Positions 59,523 to 64,000 of a stretch of DNA of 64,000 bases are shown here, piece by piece. The DNA comes from Bacteroidota bacterium (lineage in GTDB: Bacteria > Bacteroidota > Bacteroidia > B-17B0 > Aurantibacillaceae), in assembly GCA_016185125.1 (NCBI GenBank), contig JACPOC010000058.1, positions 1-64,000 of the forward strand, read 5' to 3'. The translations under genes and the position numbers were made by a program. Within the stretch, counting starts at the first letter, position 1, and the number at the start of each line of letters is the position of its first letter. The notes beneath the pieces were generated by a model. The model was not told the DNA's origin. It searched no databases and saw only the letters and a list, made by a program, of their open reading frames with translations.

Positions 59523-60662
59523 ATGCGCTTTCTATTTAGTATCATATCCTTTTTCTTTTGCTCTATGTTAAACGGACAAATTATCAATTATTTTATTCAT
59601 GAAGGCGACACTATAAACGTAATTGATAAAGACAGTTTAAAGCAGGGGGTATGGCGCGAATTTTATGGTAACGGAAAAATGAAAAGTGAAACTGTTTTTA
59701 AAAACAATAAGAAGCAAGGGCTTGAAATTAGCTGGTTTAATAACAACGGGTGTATAAAACAGGAAACATATTATAATAACGGACAATTGGAGGGGCCTGT
59801 AACTTATTATTCGCGTAATGGCAAAAAAGAACTTACTGAAAATTTTAAAAGCGGAGTAAAGGAAGGTTTAGAAATAGCTTATCATACTAATGGTAGAATA
59901 AAAGCTGAAGGGAATTTTAAAAAGGGAAATCTTGACGGAGTTTATAAAGTTTATGAGAAACACGGAAAGTTTAGTTTTGAAAGTCGTACTACTATTGGCG
60001 CCGTAGATTTTGATCCCGACATTTCAGATACAATAGATAATGGAATTTTTAAAGTGCTGAACAGAAATCCTAAATGGAAAAAAAATATTATTGTTACCGA
60101 TCTAACTTCCAGCATGTACCCTTATGCAAAACAATTAAATACTTGGCTAAAGCTGTTTTTTATGAAGGATACAGCGCAGCAATATTTTGTTTTTTTTAAT
60201 GATGGCGATAGTAAAAAAGATGCCGATAAAAAAATTGGCGCTACCGGCGGAATATATTTATGTAAAGCTAAAAGCTGCGACGATTTGGTAAATGTGATGA
60301 AGCTTACTATTAAAAGAGGTGAAGGAGGCGATACTCCTGAAAATGTTGTGGAAGCAATACTTACAGGTTTAAAAAAAGTGCGAAAGCCCGACAATATTAT
60401 TTTAATTGCAGATAATTGGGCAAGAGTGCGAGATATTAATTTAATTTCCAGGGTGAAAATCCCGGTAAGGGTTATTTTATGCGGAGTGTTTGAGGGAATG
60501 GAAATTAATATTGATTACTTGAATATTGCTTATAAAACCAAGGGCTCTATACACACCATTGAACAGGATATTTCAGAGCTAATCAATCAAAGCGCGGGCA
60601 AAAAATTCAACATCAATGGCTTTGATTATATTATTAAAAACGGAAGTATAAAAGCTAATTAA
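59523..60662 (+). CDS. Exported protein with MORN/YwqK-type repeats fused to a VWA-like domain
   Basis: GNGKMKSETVFKNNKKQGLEISWFNNNGCIKQETYYNNGQLEGPVTYYSRNGK repeats, then IVTDLTSSMYPYAKQLNTWLKLFF...GGDTPENVVEAILTGL. Confidence 0.77.
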   Translation: MRFLFSIISFFFCSMLNGQIINYFIHEGDTINVIDKDSLKQGVWREFYGNGKMKSETVFKNNKKQGLEISWFNNNGCIKQETYYNNGQLEGPVTYYSRNGKKELTENFKSGVKEGLEIAYHTNGRIKAEGNFKKGNLDGVYKVYEKHGKFSFESRTTIGAVDFDPDISDTIDNGIFKVLNRNPKWKKNIIVTDLTSSMYPYAKQLNTWLKLFFMKDTAQQYFVFFNDGDSKKDADKKIGATGGIYLCKAKSCDDLVNVMKLTIKRGEGGDTPENVVEAILTGLKKVRKPDNIILIADNWARVRDINLISRVKIPVRVILCGVFEGMEINIDYLNIAYKTKGSIHTIEQDISELINQSAGKKFNINGFDYIIKNGSIKAN

Positions 60663-60668
60663 AAATCG

Positions 60669-62075
60669 TTATCGTCTTTTTAGTAAAACAACATTTTCAA
60701 CATGCGCAGTTTGCGGGAACATATCCACTGGCTGTATTTTTACAATTTGATATTGTCCTTCCATTAATGCAAGATCACGAGCTTGTGTGCTTGGATTGCA
60801 GCTTACATAAACCACACGTTCTGGCGCAACTTTTAAAATGACTTTAATAACATCGTCGTGCATTCCTGCTCGCGGAGGATCGGTAATAATTACATCAGGA
60901 ATTCCATTTTGTGATATGAATTCTTCATTTAGTACATCTTTCATGTCGCCGGCAAAAAAAGATGTGTTATTAATACTATTGTTATTTGAATTTTCTACAG
61001 CATCTTTTATGGAGTCTTCTACATACTCAATACCCACAACTTTTTTAGCAAACCGGGCAATAAAATTGGCAATGGTTCCGGTTCCGGTATAAAGGTCGTA
61101 AACAATTTCCTTACCTGTAAGCTGAGCAAAATCGCGGGTAATTTTATATAAATTAAATGCCTGTTCAGAGTTTGTTTGGTAAAAGGATTTTGCACTTATT
61201 TTAAATTTTAAGCCTTCCATTTCTTCGATGATGTGATCGCACCCATGGTAGGTTTTAATCTCCAAACCTTGCAAGGTGTCATTTGCCTTATGAGAATGAG
61301 TGTATAGCAAAGAAGTAATAGAAGGGAATGTATTTTTCAAATGTTCAAGCAGGCCGAACAATTCTTTTTCGAGCCAATCATACACTGCTACAAGAACCAT
61401 TACTTCTCCGGTTGAAGTAGTTCGTATCATAACGGTTCGCAGAAGTCCGCCCTTGTTACGAATATCAATAAATGTTAAATGATTTTTATACGCGTATTCA
61501 CGTATCGAATTTCTAATGGAGTTGCTTGGCTCTGCTTGTAAATAGCAATTGTTAATATCCAATACTTTATCAAATAAGCCGGGAATATGAAAACCAAGAG
61601 CGTTTTTATTTTCTATTACTTCTTGGTTAGCGATCTGCTCATTGGTAAGCCATTTTTTATTTGAGAATGAAAACTCAAGTTTGTTTCGATAAAAGTATTC
61701 GTTAACATTTGCAAGAATGGGGAGTATTTCATCAAAGCTTAATTTACCAATTCTGGTAAAGGCATCCAGAACATATTTCTGTTTAAATTCAAGTTGTTTT
61801 TTGTATGAAAAATTTTGCCATTTACAACCTCCACAGGTGCCAAAATGCTCGCATCGGGGAGTTACCCGTTCTGAAGAATATTTTTTTATAGCATGTACTT
61901 TACCTTCTGCAAAACTGCTTTTCTTTTTATGAATCATTACATCCACCACATCCCCCGGAACCGCGCCTTCAATAAACACAACTAAACCTTCGTGTTTTGC
62001 AATAGATTTCCCTTCAGTACTGATGTCAATAACTTCAAGGTCTTCCAATAAAAAATGTTTGTTTTTTTTCTCCAT
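60669..62075 (-). CDS. rlmD: 23S rRNA (uracil-C5)-methyltransferase, RlmD/RumA type
   Basis: N-terminal TRAM domain; CEHFGTCGGCKWQNFSYKKQLEFK; VYDLYTGTGTIANFIA; DPPRAGMHDDVI; VYVSCNPSTQARDL. Confidence 0.92.
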   Translation of the reverse strand: MEKKNKHFLLEDLEVIDISTEGKSIAKHEGLVVFIEGAVPGDVVDVMIHKKKSSFAEGKVHAIKKYSSERVTPRCEHFGTCGGCKWQNFSYKKQLEFKQKYVLDAFTRIGKLSFDEILPILANVNEYFYRNKLEFSFSNKKWLTNEQIANQEVIENKNALGFHIPGLFDKVLDINNCYLQAEPSNSIRNSIREYAYKNHLTFIDIRNKGGLLRTVMIRTTSTGEVMVLVAVYDWLEKELFGLLEHLKNTFPSITSLLYTHSHKANDTLQGLEIKTYHGCDHIIEEMEGLKFKISAKSFYQTNSEQAFNLYKITRDFAQLTGKEIVYDLYTGTGTIANFIARFAKKVVGIEYVEDSIKDAVENSNNNSINNTSFFAGDMKDVLNEEFISQNGIPDVIITDPPRAGMHDDVIKVILKVAPERVVYVSCNPSTQARDLALMEGQYQIVKIQPVDMFPQTAHVENVVLLKRR

Positions 62076-62161
62076 AATTTAGTAAGCAAACTTACAAAAA
62101 GAAAACTGCTTAATACTTTTTAAGTACACTAAATAATCTTTTAAAACTCTATCTTTGCGGC

Positions 62162-62923
62162 ATGGCTCGCTTCTTTCTTACGCTTTCTTATAATGGCACC
62201 GTATATAATGGTTGGCAGGTTCAGGAAAACACACCAAACACGGTGCAGCAGGTGTTACAGGAAAAGCTCTCCATGATCTTAAAAGAAAAAATTGAAATTA
62301 TGGGTTGTGGCAGAACCGATGCAGGGGTTCACGCAAAAAATTTTGTGGCACACTTTAACAGCCATTGTGCAGATTTGATTTCAAATAAATCGCAGTGGAT
62401 CTATAAATTTAATACTGTCTTGCCGGTTAATGTTAGTATTCAAAATATTCAACAAGTAAAGGAAGATGCGCACGCTAGGTTCCATGCCCAAGAGCGCAAT
62501 TATTATTATTTTCTTCACCGTCAAAAAAATCCGTTTATTGAAAATTATAGTTGGTATGTTTATGGAGATATTGATTTTGAACTCATGAACAAAGCGGCTC
62601 TTATCCTTTTAGAATTTACGGATTTTACAAGTTTCAGCAAAATTCACACACAAAACAAAACTAATAATTGTAAAATAACTAAAGCTGTTTGGCAGAAAGT
62701 TGCAGATAACGAGTGGCGCTTCACTATCCGGGCGGATAGGTTTTTACGAGGTATGGTAAGAGCTATTGTTGGAACACTAATGCTTGTTGGGAAAAATAAA
62801 ATCACTTTATCTGATTTTAAAAAGATTATTGAAGCAAAAGATCGCAGCGTAGCGGGTCAAAATGTTCCTGCACATGCGTTGTTTTTAACAGGAATAAAAT
62901 ACCCTAAAGAACTTTTTGAGTAA
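62162..62923 (+). CDS. truA: tRNA pseudouridine(38-40) synthase TruA
   Basis: LSYNGTVYNGWQVQENTPNTVQQVLQEKLS; GCGRTDAGVHAKNFVAHF; RADRFLRGMVRAIVGTLM. Confidence 0.95.
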   Translation: MARFFLTLSYNGTVYNGWQVQENTPNTVQQVLQEKLSMILKEKIEIMGCGRTDAGVHAKNFVAHFNSHCADLISNKSQWIYKFNTVLPVNVSIQNIQQVKEDAHARFHAQERNYYYFLHRQKNPFIENYSWYVYGDIDFELMNKAALILLEFTDFTSFSKIHTQNKTNNCKITKAVWQKVADNEWRFTIRADRFLRGMVRAIVGTLMLVGKNKITLSDFKKIIEAKDRSVAGQNVPAHALFLTGIKYPKELFE

Positions 62924-64000
62924 GGATAATAAAATATTTAATAAACGGATAGCCAGAAGAATATTAAGTTATACTTTGGTTTACAAAAAACTATTCTATG
63001 GGGCTCTCGCAATAACTTTAGCACTATCAGTTATGGCTATTGTTCGGCCAATGCTTATCAGCTATACCCTTAACCATTATATTGCCGGAGCTTCTGAATT
63101 TTCCGGATTAAATAAAATGTGCCTTCTGATGGCATCTTCGCTATTTTTAGAAGCCATGCTCCAGGTTTTTAATTTAAGAATCACTAATCTCTTGGGACAA
63201 AATATTGTCAGAGATCTTCGAACTCAGGTGTACAAGCATGTAATCCATTTAAAAAACGCTTATTTTGATAAAACCCCCGTTGGTACAATTGTTACCCGAA
63301 CAATTTCAGATATTGAAAGTTTGAGCGACATGTTTTCGGAAGGGTTTATTGTAATTACCGGCGATTTGTTGATGTTGCTTGTTTTTATGGGCGCCATGTT
63401 TTATAATAATTGGTTGCTGGCATTATTAGCTCTGAGTACCATTCCCCTTTTATTTATAGCCACCGCGCTTTTTAAACGTGGCGTAAAAAAATCATTTACC
63501 ATGGTGCGTAATGCTGTTTCAGAACTAAATACCTTTACTCAGGAGCACATAACAGGAATGAAGATTGTTCATTTATTTAATAGAGAAAAGCAAGAGCATG
63601 AAAAATTCAAGGCGATCAATCAAAAACACAGATCCGCAAACATTAAATCTATTTTTTATTATTCGGTTTTTTTTCCGGTAGTTGATATTTTATCCTCCGT
63701 TTCAATTGCTCTTATTATCTGGTTTTCGGGCGTAAACAATAACACTCTTCACATTGGTTTGGGAGATATAACTTTTTTTATCATGATGGTTAATTTAATG
63801 TTTAGACCTATTCGTATGTTGGCAGACCGCCTTAACACACTTCAAATGGGCATTGTTTCGGCCGAACGCGTGTTTACTGTTTTAGATACCAATGAAAAAA
63901 TTGAGACGGAAGGTAAGGTTGTTTTTAAGCAGGTTAATAAAAGTATTGAATTGAAAAATGTATGGTTTGCTTATAAAAATGATAATTATGTGCTGAAGGA
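62916..64000 (+). CDS. ABC transporter, fused permease/ATPase (MsbA-like), truncated by window end
   Basis: Not in ORF track (open at edge). TTG start overlapping the truA stop: MSKDNKIFNKRIARRILSYTLVYKKLFYGALAITLALSVMAIVRPMLISYTLNHYI...; TM domain followed by FKQVNKSIELKNVWFAYKNDNYVLK. Confidence 0.87.
   Translation, partial: MSKDNKIFNKRIARRILSYTLVYKKLFYGALAITLALSVMAIVRPMLISYTLNHYIAGASEFSGLNKMCLLMASSLFLEAMLQVFNLRITNLLGQNIVRDLRTQVYKHVIHLKNAYFDKTPVGTIVTRTISDIESLSDMFSEGFIVITGDLLMLLVFMGAMFYNNWLLALLALSTIPLLFIATALFKRGVKKSFTMVRNAVSELNTFTQEHITGMKIVHLFNREKQEHEKFKAINQKHRSANIKSIFYYSVFFPVVDILSSVSIALIIWFSGVNNNTLHIGLGDITFFIMMVNLMFRPIRMLADRLNTLQMGIVSAERVFTVLDTNEKIETEGKVVFKQVNKSIELKNVWFAYKNDNYVLK

Noticed and set aside
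59523-60662. Toxin-antitoxin interpretation of the YwqK-like repeats
   Set aside because: No toxin partner adjacent and the protein has a signal peptide; repeat homology alone does not support a TA system.

Overview
This 64 kb window is a chromosomal segment of a Bacteroidota genome. Support comes from T9SS cargo tails, an LpxC/FabZ fusion, TAnnTTTG-type promoters and an ExbB-ExbD-ExbD-TonB operon. Most of it is housekeeping: metH, metF, truA, truB, pheS, lpxC-fabZ, lpxA, pdxJ, cinA, rlmB, rlmD, an rpoD-like sigma factor, LptD-like protein and an amidase. These are interspersed with large secreted repeat proteins carrying type IX secretion signals. There is one tRNA (anticodon CAU, minus strand). 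I saw no rRNA, transposase, integrase, prophage or CRISPR array. Two real CDSs run off the window edges and are missing from the ORF track: 1..2154 minus (SprB/PKD-type secreted protein) and 62916..64000 plus (ABC exporter). The strongest non-coding observation is a complete SAM-I riboswitch with terminator and antiterminator in front of metH. Its P3 arm is greatly expanded by a heptad-repeat hairpin. Other points worth checking are a 126-bp perfect duplication of a T9SS tail plus terminator, two unlinked secreted proteins built from the same strictly 207-bp module, a repeat-like sequence forming the N-terminus of a PstS-like lipoprotein, a tandem operator-like repeat upstream of the Ton operon, and a YwqK-repeat/VWA-like fusion. 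I found no clear-cut new defence or mobile system. Product calls are from reading the translations; no database search was run.
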